Shown: in pieces, positions 17,172 to 25,524 of the stretch
How the letters are laid out: each line of letters starts with the position of its first letter
Position numbering within the stretch: the first letter of the stretch is position 1
Assembly (NCBI RefSeq): GCF_020181035.1
Contig: NZ_JAIQYY010000013.1
Coordinates: 78,562-142,561 of the forward strand
Origin: Streptomyces sp. CoH27
GTDB taxonomy: Bacteria; Actinomycetota; Actinomycetes; Streptomycetales; Streptomycetaceae
Length of the DNA stretch: 64,000 nucleotides
Reading direction: 5' to 3'
Position numbers and translations under genes: made by a program
The notes under the pieces: generated by a model
The model's database searches: none
What the model saw: the letters and a program-made list of their open reading frames with translations, nothing else
What the model was told of the DNA's origin: nothing

Positions 17172-17713
17172 TCACGCGGGCGGGTGCGGCGGGCCCGTTG
17201 CGTCGGCTGGTGGTGCTGCGGCATGCCAAGTCCGCCTGGCCCGAGGGCGTCGAGGACCACCGCAGGCCGCTCGCGCAGCGTGGCCTGCGGGACGCCCCGG
17301 CCGCCGGACGTGCCCTCGCCGAGGCCGACTGCCTGCCCGACCTCGCCCTGTGCTCCACGGCCGTACGCGCCCGTCGTACCTGGGAGCTGGCCTCCGCCGA
17401 ATGGGGCACCCCGCCGCCGGTGCGCTACGACCGGCGGCTGTACGCGGCCGACGTGGCCGACCTGCTGGACGTGGTCCGGGAAGTGCCGTCCGAGGTGGAG
17501 ACCCTGCTGCTCGTCGGGCACAACCCCGGGCTGGAGGAGCTCGTCCTGGAGCTCGCCGGGGACGGTCTCGACGACACGCTGGAGCGGGTGCGGACGAAGT
17601 TCCCGACGTCCGCGATCGCCGTCCTCACCTGGCGCGGCACCGGCTGGTCCGCCCTGACACCCGGCGCGGCCCTGCTGACCTGGTTCACGGTGCCGCGCGG
17701 GCCGAAGGGATAG
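17168..17713 (+). CDS. SixA-type histidine phosphatase (RHG family)
   Basis: A 181-residue histidine phosphatase. The phosphoacceptor motif LRHAKSAW lies near residue 18, the second-half motif VGHNPGLEEL near 117, and conserved Arg (CSTAVRARRTW) are in place. SixA removes phosphate from phosphohistidine in histidine-containing phosphotransfer proteins; other members act on small phosphoesters. The start codon overlaps the stop of the CysRS-like gene (ATGA), so the two are co-translated. A GC-rich hairpin follows the stop. Confidence 0.85.
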   Translation: MITRAGAAGPLRRLVVLRHAKSAWPEGVEDHRRPLAQRGLRDAPAAGRALAEADCLPDLALCSTAVRARRTWELASAEWGTPPPVRYDRRLYAADVADLLDVVREVPSEVETLLLVGHNPGLEELVLELAGDGLDDTLERVRTKFPTSAIAVLTWRGTGWSALTPGAALLTWFTVPRGPKG

Positions 17714-17730
17714 CGCCCCGAAGGGGGCGC
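17713..17730 (+). terminator. Hairpin terminator after the SixA-like gene
   Basis: GCGCCCC and GGGGCGC form a perfect 7-bp stem with a GAAG loop. The stem begins on the last base of the TAG stop codon. Confidence 0.7.
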
Positions 17731-17788
17731 GGGCTGGTCGTGGCACTTCACGTCCCGGCGCCACCGGCGGAGCGCATAGGCTGGCGGG

Positions 17789-18418
17789 ATGCAGGACGAG
17801 TACCGCACAGTCGCCCGCGCGGGCGTGCACGAGACCGAGATCAACCGTTCCCGCTTCCTGTGCGCCCTCGCCCCGGCCGCCACCGAGCAGGAGGCGCAGG
17901 ACTTCATCGCCTCCGTCCGCAAGGAGCACGCCGACGCGACCCACAACTGCTGGGCGTACGTCATCGGCGCCGACGCCTCCGTGCAGAAGGCCAGCGACGA
18001 CGGTGAACCGGGCGGCACCGCCGGCGTCCCCATGCTCCAGATGCTGCTGCGCCGTGAGATGCGCTACGTCGTCGCGGTCGTCACCCGCTACTACGGCGGC
18101 GTCAAGCTCGGTGCCGGCGGACTCATCCGCGCCTACGGCGGTGCCGTGGGCGAGGCGCTCGACACGCTCGGCACGCTCACCCGGCGCCGCTTCCGGCTGG
18201 CCACTGTGACCGTCGACCACCAGCGCGCGGGCAAGGTCCAGAACGATCTGCGGGCCACCGGACGGGAGGTGCGGGACATTCGTTACGGCGCAGCCGCGGT
18301 CACCATCGAGATCGGGCTGCCCGACGCCGACGTGGACGCCTTCCGCGCCTGGCTCGCCGATGTGACCGCGGGCACGGCGGCGTTCGAACCGGGCGGCGAA
18401 GCCTACGGAGATGCCTGA
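17789..18418 (+). CDS. YigZ/IMPACT-family protein
   Basis: A 209-residue protein with the UPF0029 (IMPACT) N-terminal domain: THNCWAYVIG, SDDGEPGGTAGVPML and VVTRYYGGVKLGAGGLIRAYGGAV are close to the family consensus. A C-terminal ferredoxin-like DUF1949 domain follows. The eukaryotic relatives modulate the GCN2 kinase; the bacterial role is unknown, though the fold suggests nucleic-acid or ribosome binding. A TAGGCT -10 box ends 6 bp before the ATG, so the mRNA is probably leaderless. Confidence 0.85.
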   Translation: MQDEYRTVARAGVHETEINRSRFLCALAPAATEQEAQDFIASVRKEHADATHNCWAYVIGADASVQKASDDGEPGGTAGVPMLQMLLRREMRYVVAVVTRYYGGVKLGAGGLIRAYGGAVGEALDTLGTLTRRRFRLATVTVDHQRAGKVQNDLRATGREVRDIRYGAAAVTIEIGLPDADVDAFRAWLADVTAGTAAFEPGGEAYGDA

Positions 18419-18523
18419 CGGTTCGGTGCCAATCGGGTATATGGCAATGAAGGTGTCAGCCGTGGCGGCCGGTACGGGAGTAACCGCCCGTGATGTCAGT
18501 CCTGGCCGTTAATCTCGGGGATC

Positions 18524-19687
18524 ATGAGACTGCTGCACACGTCCGACTGGCATCTCGGCCGGGCCTTCCACCGGGTGAACATGCTCGGGGCCCAGGCCGA
18601 GTTCATCGGTCACCTCGTCACCACCGTGCGCGAGCACGCCGTGGACGCGATGGTCGTGTCCGGTGACGTGTACGACCGCGCGGTGCCCCCGCTCGCCGCG
18701 GTCGAGCTGTTCGACGACGCGCTGCACCGCCTCGCGGACCTCGGCGTGCCCACGGTGATGATCTCCGGTAACCACGACTCGGCCCGCCGCCTCGGCGTCG
18801 GCGCCGGACTCATCCGGCGCGCAGGCATCCACCTGCGCACCGACCCGGCCGCCGCCGGCACCCCGGTCGTGCTGAGCGACGCCCACGGGGACGTCGCCTT
18901 CTACGGCCTGCCGTATCTCGAACCCGCCCTGGTGAAGGACGAGTTCGCGGTGGACAAGGCCGGGCACGAGGCCGTGCTCGGCGCCGCCATGGACCGCGTC
19001 CGCGCCGACCTCGCCACACGCGCGCGAGGCACCCGCTCCGTCGTCCTCGCCCACGCCTTCGTCACCGGCGGCCGGGCCAGCGACAGCGAGCGTGACATCA
19101 CCGTCGGCGGGGTGGCCGCGGTACCGGCCGGCGTCTTCGACGGCGTCGACTACGTCGCCCTGGGCCATCTGCACGGCTGCCAGACCATCACCGAACGCGT
19201 GCGCTACTCCGGCTCCCCGCTCGCCTACTCCTTCTCCGAGGCCGACCACCGCAAGACCATGTGGCTGATCGACCTGGCCGCCGACGGCTCCGTCACCGCC
19301 GAGCGCCTCGACTGCCCGGTGCCGCGCCCGCTGGCCCGCGTCAAGGGCATGCTGGAGGACCTGCTCGCCGACCCCGCCCTGGCGCGGCACACGGACGCGT
19401 GGGTCGAGGCCACCCTCACCGACCCGGTCCGCCCCGCCGACCCCATGGCCCGGCTCACCGAGCGCTTCCCGCACACCCTCAGCCTCGTCTTCGCCCCCGA
19501 GCGGGCACCGGACGACCCCGGGGTGTCGTACGCCCGCCGGCTCGCCGGCCGCAGCGACCAGCAGGTCGCCCAGGACTTCGTCGCCCATGTGCGCGGCGCC
19601 GGGCCGGACGACCGGGAGCTGGACGTGCTGCGCGAGGCGTTCGACGCCGTGCGCGCCGACGACGCCGTACGGGAGGTGGCCCGGTGA
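18524..19687 (+). CDS. sbcD: Exonuclease SbcCD subunit D
   Basis: A 387-residue Mre11-type nuclease. Phosphoesterase motifs appear in order: LLHTSDWHLGR, VSGDVYDRAVPP, ISGNHDSARRLG, VLAHAFVTGG and DYVALGHLHG, which supply the two-metal site. A C-terminal capping domain follows. With SbcC it trims DNA hairpins and protein-blocked ends during repair. Its stop overlaps the sbcC start by 4 bp (GTGA), as expected for equimolar subunits. Confidence 0.95.
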   Translation: MRLLHTSDWHLGRAFHRVNMLGAQAEFIGHLVTTVREHAVDAMVVSGDVYDRAVPPLAAVELFDDALHRLADLGVPTVMISGNHDSARRLGVGAGLIRRAGIHLRTDPAAAGTPVVLSDAHGDVAFYGLPYLEPALVKDEFAVDKAGHEAVLGAAMDRVRADLATRARGTRSVVLAHAFVTGGRASDSERDITVGGVAAVPAGVFDGVDYVALGHLHGCQTITERVRYSGSPLAYSFSEADHRKTMWLIDLAADGSVTAERLDCPVPRPLARVKGMLEDLLADPALARHTDAWVEATLTDPVRPADPMARLTERFPHTLSLVFAPERAPDDPGVSYARRLAGRSDQQVAQDFVAHVRGAGPDDRELDVLREAFDAVRADDAVREVAR

Positions 19688-22680
19688 GGCTGCACCGGCT
19701 CGACATCACCGCCTTCGGACCCTTCGGCGGCTCCCAGGGCGTCGACTTCGACGCCCTCTCGGCCGCCGGCCTCTTCCTGCTGCACGGCCCCACCGGCGCC
19801 GGCAAGACCTCCGTCCTGGACGCCGTCTGCTATGCCCTGTACGGCGCCGTCCCCGGTGCCCGGCAGAGTGGCAGCGGCAAGGGCATGAACCTGCGCAGCG
19901 ATCACGCGGAGCCCGGCACCCGCGCCGAGATCCGCCTCGACCTCACCGTCGCCGGACGCCGGCTGGAGGTCACCCGGCAGCCCGCGTGGGAGCGGCCCAA
20001 GCTGCGCGGCAAGGGCACCACGGTCGACAAGGCCCAGACCTGGCTGCGCGAGTACGACAGCACGACCGGCACCTGGAAGGACCTCAGCCGCTCCCACGAA
20101 GAGGTCGGCAGGGAGTTCGAGCAGCTCCTCGGCATGAGCCGCGAGCAGTTCTGCCAGGTCGTGCTGCTGCCCCAGGGAGACTTCGCCCGCTTCCTGCGCG
20201 CCGACGCCGAGGCCCGCGGCCGGCTCCTCGGCCGGCTCTTCGACACCCAGCGCTTCGCCGACGTCGAAAAGCGCCTCGCCGACCGCCGCCGCGCCACCGA
20301 GGCACGCGTGCGTGAAGGCGACGCGGCGCTGCTCGCCGACGCCCACCGCATGCAGCAGGAGGCCGGCGACGCCATGGAGCTGCCCGAGCTGGCGCCCGGC
20401 GACCCGGGCCTGGCCGAGGCGGTCCTCGGTGCCGCCGCCGTCGCCCGCGCCACCGCCCGCGAGCGCCTCACCATCGCCCACCTCCGCCTCGGCGCCGCCG
20501 AGTCCGCCCACACCGAAGCCCGCCGCGCCCTGGACGCCGTACGCGAACTCGCCCGGCTGCAGAACAGGTTCGCCGAGGCCCGGCAGCGCGCCGAGCGGCT
20601 CCAGCAGCACTCCGGGGCCCATCGCGAGGCCCAGGAGCGCATGGAGCGGTCCCGCAAGGCGGAGGCGGTCGCGCCCGCGCTGGAGCTGCGCGAGGCCGCG
20701 GAGGAGGAGCACCGTCGGGCCGCCGCGGCCGAGGCACGCGCGCGGGGGACGCTCCCCGACTCCTACGCCGACGCGGGCGCGAGCGGCCTGGCCGCCGCCG
20801 CCCGCCGGGCCGCCGAGGAACTGGGCGGTCTGGACGCCGCCCGCCGCGCCGAGCAGCGGCTCGACCGGCTCGCCGACGAACGCGCGGGACTCGACCGGCA
20901 GGAGCGTGCCGACGAGGAGGTGCTGCGCGAGGCCGAAGCCTGGCTCGACGGCTGGGACAGCGCCCGCGCCGCGCTCCAGGCCCGCGTCGACTCCGCCCAG
21001 GAAGCGGCCACCCGCGCCGAACAGCTCGCCGTGCGGCGGGAGCCGATGGGCAAGCGGCTCACCGCGGCCCGCACCCGGGACGCGCTGGCCGCCGACCTGG
21101 AGGACGCGCAGCGCCGGGCCCGCGCCTGCGAACAGCAGGCACTCGCCGCCCGCGCCCACTGGCTCGACCTCAAGGAACAGCGCCTGACCGGCATCGCCGC
21201 CGAACTGGCCGCCCACCTCACCGACGGCGAGCCCTGCACCGTCTGCGGAGCCACCGAACACCCCGCCCCGGCCCGCAGGACAGCCGGACACGTCGACCGC
21301 GAGACCGAGGAACGGGCACACCGGGCCTCCCAGGAGGCCGACCGGCGGCACGCCGAGGAGGAGCGGCGGCTCGGCGTCGTCCGCGAGGCCCTGGCCGCCG
21401 CCACCGCCGAGGCCGGTGACACACCCACCGCCCAACTGGAAGCGCAGGCGGGGGAGTTGGATCAGGAGTACGCCCGCGCCCGCCGCGAGGCCTCCGCCCT
21501 GCACGCCGCCCACGAGGAGCTGCGCCGCGCCGAGCACGAGCGCGAGCAGCGCCTGGCCGACCGCCAGCAGGCCGCCGTACGAGCCGCATCCCGGCTCACC
21601 CGGCGCGACACCCTGGAGCGCGAACAGGCCCAGCTCGAAGCGGAGTTGACACAGGCGCGCGGCACCGCCGGCAGCGTGGCCGCGCGCGCCGCACAGCTGG
21701 AGCGGCGCGTCGCGCTGCTCACCGATGCCGCCGACGCCGCCCGCACCGCCGAGGACACCGCCCAGCGCCTGAAGGACGCCGACGCCCGCCTCGCCGACGC
21801 CGCCTACCGGGCCGGCTTCGACACCCCGCAGGCCGCGGCCGCCGCCCTCCTGGACCCCGCCGCCCATCGCGAGCTGCAACACCGCCTGGACGCCTGGCAG
21901 TCGGAGGAAGCGGCCGTACGCGCCGTCCTGGCCGAGGCGGACACCGCGGCCGCCGCCCAGCAGCCGCCCGCCGACCTCGCGACGGCGGAGCGCACCGCGG
22001 CCGAGGCGGAGCGGCGCCTGCGCGAGGCCGCCTCCGCGCGCGACGCGGCCGCCCGCTGCCGCACCGAGCTGGACCGCCTCTCCGCGCGCGCCACCGAAGC
22101 CGTACGACGGCTCGCCCCGCTGCGCGAGGAGTACGACCGGGTCGCCCGCCTCGCCGCCCTCACCGCGGGCACCTCCGCCGAGAACGAACGCAAGATGCGC
22201 CTGGAGTCGTACGTCCTGGCGGCCCGCCTGGAGCAGGTCGCCGCCGCCGCGACCGCCCGGCTGCAGCGCATGTCGTCCGGCCGCTACACCCTCGTCCACT
22301 CCGACGACCGCTCCGGACGCGGCCGCAGCGGGCTCGGCCTGCACGTGGTCGACGCCTGGACCGGCCGCGAACGCGACACCGCGACCCTCTCCGGCGGCGA
22401 GACCTTCTTCGCCTCCCTCGCCCTCGCCCTCGGCCTCGCGGACGTCGTCACCGACGAGGCGGGCGGCGTCCGCCTCGACACCCTCTTCATCGACGAGGGC
22501 TTCGGCAGCCTCGACGACCAGACCCTGGACGAGGTCCTCGACGTCCTCGACTCCCTGCGCGAACGCGACCGCAGCGTCGGCATCGTCAGCCATGTCCCCG
22601 ACCTGCGCCGCCGCATCCACGCCCAGCTGGAGGTCGTGAAGGGCAGGACGGGGTCGGTGCTGCGGCAGCGGGGGGTCTGA
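19684..22680 (+). CDS. sbcC: Exonuclease SbcCD subunit C (Rad50-like ATPase)
   Basis: A 998-residue SMC-like ATPase. Walker A GPTGAGKTS is near residue 37. Two long Ala/Arg/Glu-rich coiled-coil arms flank a zinc hook CTVC (Cys518 and Cys521). Near the C-terminus are the signature TLSGGETFFASLAL and Walker B LDTLFIDEGFGSLD. It pairs with SbcD, and ATP-driven conformational changes gate the nuclease. GTG at 19684 gives the GTGA overlap and begins the first beta-strand VRLHRLDITAFGPF. A long open frame on the opposite strand across this gene is a high-GC shadow. Confidence 0.95.
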   Translation: MRLHRLDITAFGPFGGSQGVDFDALSAAGLFLLHGPTGAGKTSVLDAVCYALYGAVPGARQSGSGKGMNLRSDHAEPGTRAEIRLDLTVAGRRLEVTRQPAWERPKLRGKGTTVDKAQTWLREYDSTTGTWKDLSRSHEEVGREFEQLLGMSREQFCQVVLLPQGDFARFLRADAEARGRLLGRLFDTQRFADVEKRLADRRRATEARVREGDAALLADAHRMQQEAGDAMELPELAPGDPGLAEAVLGAAAVARATARERLTIAHLRLGAAESAHTEARRALDAVRELARLQNRFAEARQRAERLQQHSGAHREAQERMERSRKAEAVAPALELREAAEEEHRRAAAAEARARGTLPDSYADAGASGLAAAARRAAEELGGLDAARRAEQRLDRLADERAGLDRQERADEEVLREAEAWLDGWDSARAALQARVDSAQEAATRAEQLAVRREPMGKRLTAARTRDALAADLEDAQRRARACEQQALAARAHWLDLKEQRLTGIAAELAAHLTDGEPCTVCGATEHPAPARRTAGHVDRETEERAHRASQEADRRHAEEERRLGVVREALAAATAEAGDTPTAQLEAQAGELDQEYARARREASALHAAHEELRRAEHEREQRLADRQQAAVRAASRLTRRDTLEREQAQLEAELTQARGTAGSVAARAAQLERRVALLTDAADAARTAEDTAQRLKDADARLADAAYRAGFDTPQAAAAALLDPAAHRELQHRLDAWQSEEAAVRAVLAEADTAAAAQQPPADLATAERTAAEAERRLREAASARDAAARCRTELDRLSARATEAVRRLAPLREEYDRVARLAALTAGTSAENERKMRLESYVLAARLEQVAAAATARLQRMSSGRYTLVHSDDRSGRGRSGLGLHVVDAWTGRERDTATLSGGETFFASLALALGLADVVTDEAGGVRLDTLFIDEGFGSLDDQTLDEVLDVLDSLRERDRSVGIVSHVPDLRRRIHAQLEVVKGRTGSVLRQRGV

Positions 22681-22686
22681 CGGCGG

Positions 22687-23133
22687 TCAGCGGCCCAGTG
22701 CCCGCCGGGGCAGGGGCGAGGAGTACACGACGCTGGTGGTCACCGAGCCCAGCGCGCCGATCCTGCCGGAGATCTCCTCCAGATGGGCCATGGACCGCGC
22801 GGCGACCTTGATGACGAAGCAGTCGTCGCCCGTCACATGGTGCGCCTCCAGGATCTCGGGCGTGGCGGCCACCAGATCGTGGAACGGCTTGTAGTTGCCG
22901 TTCGGATAGCGCAGCCGCACGAACGCCAGGATCGGCAGCCCGAGCCGCTCCGGGTCGACCACGGCCGCGTACCCCTGGATCACACCCGCCTCCTCCAGCC
23001 GCCGCACTCGTTCGGTGACGGCGCTCGGCGACATCGAGACGGCCCGCGCCAGCTCGGCGTAGCTGGCCCGGCCCTCCCGCTGGAGGACCTCAAGGATGCG
23101 CCAGTCGGTGGCGTCCGGGGAATACACGGTCAT
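22687..23133 (-). CDS. Lrp/AsnC-family regulator
   Basis: A 148-residue Lrp-type regulator with an N-terminal helix-turn-helix (ASYAELARAVSMSPSAVTERVRRLEEAGVI) and a C-terminal RAM ligand-binding domain ending in SVVYSSPLPRRAL. Such proteins respond to amino acids. The start is set at the ATG that gives MTVYSPDATDWRIL. It is divergent from the rhodanese gene, about 95 bp apart, which may be a target. It is convergent with sbcC. Confidence 0.85.
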   Translation of the reverse strand: MTVYSPDATDWRILEVLQREGRASYAELARAVSMSPSAVTERVRRLEEAGVIQGYAAVVDPERLGLPILAFVRLRYPNGNYKPFHDLVAATPEILEAHHVTGDDCFVIKVAARSMAHLEEISGRIGALGSVTTSVVYSSPLPRRALGR

Positions 23134-23214
23134 CCCGGATGGATAGCAGGGGAATCCCCGGCCAGGCAAGGGGAACACCGTGGATCACCGCTTCAGGGAG
23201 GGCGCCCCGCGCCG

Positions 23215-23220
23215 TAGATT
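23215..23220 (+). promoter_or_regulatory. -10 box of the rhodanese gene (leaderless)
   Basis: TAGATT ends 7 bp before the ATG at 23228, placing the transcription start on the start codon. Confidence 0.45.
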
Positions 23221-23227
23221 TTCAGTC

Positions 23228-23704
23228 ATGATCAACACGACCTCCGTGAACCCCGTACTGCGCGTCGCGCCCGCCGCCCCTGCCGAGGCCGCCGCCTACT
23301 TCCGGGCGAGCCTCGCCTTCCACGCCGACGTCTCCGACGTGGCCGCCGCGCTCGCGGCCGGCGGCGACCCCGGCTTCGTCGTCGTGGACTGCCGCTCGAC
23401 CGAGTCCTGGGACCAGGGCCACATACCCGGCGCGATCCACCTGCCCACCGCGCTCATCCCCGAGCAGGCCGGGCAGCTCCTCGACCCGTCCGTGCCCGTG
23501 GTGACGTACTGCTGGGGACCCGGCTGCAACGGCGCCACCCGCGCCGCCCTCGCCCTCGCCGAACTCGGCTACCAGGTCAAGGAGATGCTCGGCGGCTTCG
23601 AGTACTGGGCGCGGGAGGGCTTCGCCTACGAGACCTGGCAGGGACCGGCGCGCCGCGACGCCGACCCGCTGACCGCACCGGTCGAAGGCGATTGCGGCTG
23701 CTGA
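23228..23704 (+). CDS. Rhodanese-like sulfurtransferase
   Basis: A 158-residue single-domain rhodanese. The domain spans about residues 28-142 with VVVDCRSTESWDQGHIPGAIHLP and the active-site loop YCWGPGCNGAT, whose first Cys should carry the persulfide. It ends in a CGC-like cysteine pair (GDCGC). It would move sulfur from thiosulfate or a persulfide donor to an acceptor. The ATG at 23228 follows a TAGATT -10 box with leaderless spacing. It is divergent from an Lrp regulator. Confidence 0.85.
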   Translation: MINTTSVNPVLRVAPAAPAEAAAYFRASLAFHADVSDVAAALAAGGDPGFVVVDCRSTESWDQGHIPGAIHLPTALIPEQAGQLLDPSVPVVTYCWGPGCNGATRAALALAELGYQVKEMLGGFEYWAREGFAYETWQGPARRDADPLTAPVEGDCGC

Positions 23705-23730
23705 CGGCGGCCCGTGTAGGTTCTTGGCCC

Positions 23731-24246
23731 ATGGCTCGATACGCGGAACCAGGCGCGCTGGAGTGGGTGGAATCGGGCGGCGGCCCCCTGATAGCCGTAC
23801 CCGAGACGGTGCTGCCGTTCTGGGCGGGTGCCGACAGCGAGGACCTCGCCACGGACTACGACCGGGCGTGCGAGGTCGACGGCTACGTCGGCCTGCTCCC
23901 CGTCGGCGACAGCGCGGCGCTGGTGTTCGGTGACGAACCCGCCTCCACCTCCTTCCTGCCGGAACACGCCGCCTTCGTACGGTGGTCCGCCGCGAACTCC
24001 GAGGCGGAGCTGCTCGCCGGAGTTCCGGCCGCACTCGACGCGGCGGTGTGGGGGAGCGAGGTCCACTGGCGGGTGCCCGGCCCGGTGCTCCTGTTCGACT
24101 CGGCCTGGCCCGGCCAGGCCGCCGGCCGCATCGAGCACCTCCGGGTGCCGCTGGAGGCGGGCACGTACGTGGTGCGCGCCGCCTATGCGCAGCCGGGGCC
24201 GGAGACCTGGGTCGGCCTGGTGCAGCTCAGCCGGCTCGGTCACTGA
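23731..24246 (+). CDS. Imm21-family immunity protein (orphan)
   Basis: A 171-residue protein that reads like the Imm21 family: WVESGGGPLIAVPETVLPFW near the N-terminus, DYDRACEVDGYVGLLPVGD, GDEPASTSFLPEH, and EHLRVPLEAGTYVVRAAY followed by ETWVGLVQLSRL. Members are found beside polymorphic toxins and neutralise them, but many Streptomyces copies, like this one, have no toxin next door. A TAGGTT -10 box ends 8 bp upstream of the ATG. It is convergent with the P450 operon. Confidence 0.75.
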   Translation: MARYAEPGALEWVESGGGPLIAVPETVLPFWAGADSEDLATDYDRACEVDGYVGLLPVGDSAALVFGDEPASTSFLPEHAAFVRWSAANSEAELLAGVPAALDAAVWGSEVHWRVPGPVLLFDSAWPGQAAGRIEHLRVPLEAGTYVVRAAYAQPGPETWVGLVQLSRLGH

Positions 24247-24263
24247 CCGGACCGCCGGCACGG

Positions 24264-25490
24264 TCAACGCAGCCCGTCGAAGGCGATGTTCAGATGCCGG
24301 GGCCCGCGCAGCACGGCGTTCTGCCGGTACGGTGGCGGGTCCTCGACGAGGCGGGGATTCTCCAGCCGCCGGGCCAGTTCGGACAGGGCGATCTGGGCTT
24401 CCAGCCGGGCCAGCGGAGCGCCGAAGCAGCTGTGGATGCCGCTGCCGAACCCGAGGTGCTGGATGTCCTCGCGGTCCGGGTCGAAGCGCTCGGGGTCCTT
24501 GAAGCGCTCGGGGTCACGGTTGCCCGCGGCCAGCATCAGCCAGATGTGCGAGCCCTTGGGGATGGTGACCCCGCGCAGCTCGATGTCCGCGATACAGGTG
24601 CGCTGCGGCACGATCTGCACGGGCGGCTCGTAGCGCAGCAGCTCCTCCACGATCCGCACCGACAGGCCCGGGTCGTTGCGCAGCCGCGCCAGGACCTCCG
24701 GATGGCGCAACAGCGTGAGCATGCCGTTGGTGATGAGGTTGACGGTCGTCTCGTGGCCCGCGATGAGGAGCAGCACCGATGTGCTGAGCACTTCCATCGT
24801 CGTCATCGCGCCGTCCGGACCGCGACTGTTCACCAGGTCGGAGAGCATGTCGTCGCGAGGTTCCCTGGCGCGCTGCTCCACCAGTCCGTTCAGATACATG
24901 CCGAGCTGCAACCGTGCCTCCTGCGCGGTCCGCTCGGATTCGGCGCTCGTGCGGGTGTCAGGGTCCAGGCCGGCGACGATCGGGTCCACCCAGGCACGGA
25001 AGCGGGGCTCGTCCTCGCGCGGCACGCCGAGCAGCCTGCAGATGACGGTCACCGGGAAGGGGTACGCGAACTCGTCGACCAGGTCGATCTGCCGTGCGTC
25101 CCCGAAGCCGTCGATCAGCCCGGTGACGATCTCGCCCAGCTCGCCCCGCATGTTCTCGATCCGGCGCGGCCGGTGCGGTGGCCCGAAGGACCTGTTGGCG
25201 ATCCTCCGCAGCCGGTCGTGCTCCGGCGGGTCGAGCCGGATGAAGCTGGGCGGCAGCCCCGTCGCCTCCGGCCCGGACAGCTCGTCGTCCCCGGCGGCGG
25301 TCACGTTGGCGGCGTCGGAGCTGATCCGCGGATCGTGGAGCAGCGCCTCGATGTCGTAGTACGAGCTGATGACGTAGGGGCCGTCCTCCTCGTGGAGGAC
25401 CGGCGTCCTGCGGAGTTCCTCGTACAGCGGATACGGGTCGGCGCGGTTGGCGAAGTCGGTGATCTGACGGAACAGCGAGGCTTGCGGCAT
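24264..25490 (-). CDS. Cytochrome P450
   Basis: A 408-residue bacterial class I P450. The I-helix oxygen-activation motif IAGHETTV, the K-helix EELLR (ExxR), and the heme loop HLGFGSGIHSCFGAPLARLE with its Cys ligand are intact. The N-terminus ITDFANRADPYPLYEELRRTP is typical of soluble fatty-acid or polyketide hydroxylases; I suspect CYP147 but cannot confirm it. Electrons should come from the ferredoxin and reductase encoded just upstream in the same operon. ATG at 25490 follows an AAGGACG ribosome site. The substrate is unknown. Confidence 0.9.
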   Translation of the reverse strand: MPQASLFRQITDFANRADPYPLYEELRRTPVLHEEDGPYVISSYYDIEALLHDPRISSDAANVTAAGDDELSGPEATGLPPSFIRLDPPEHDRLRRIANRSFGPPHRPRRIENMRGELGEIVTGLIDGFGDARQIDLVDEFAYPFPVTVICRLLGVPREDEPRFRAWVDPIVAGLDPDTRTSAESERTAQEARLQLGMYLNGLVEQRAREPRDDMLSDLVNSRGPDGAMTTMEVLSTSVLLLIAGHETTVNLITNGMLTLLRHPEVLARLRNDPGLSVRIVEELLRYEPPVQIVPQRTCIADIELRGVTIPKGSHIWLMLAAGNRDPERFKDPERFDPDREDIQHLGFGSGIHSCFGAPLARLEAQIALSELARRLENPRLVEDPPPYRQNAVLRGPRHLNIAFDGLR

Positions 25491-25524
25491 GACACGTCCT
25501 TGGAGCATCGGCGCCGGTCGGCGG

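Noticed and set aside
19225..22620. Open frame of 1131 codons on the minus strand
   Set aside because: It lies exactly opposite sbcC, is Gly/Ala/Val-rich without motifs and has no ribosome site; it is a shadow of third-position GC.
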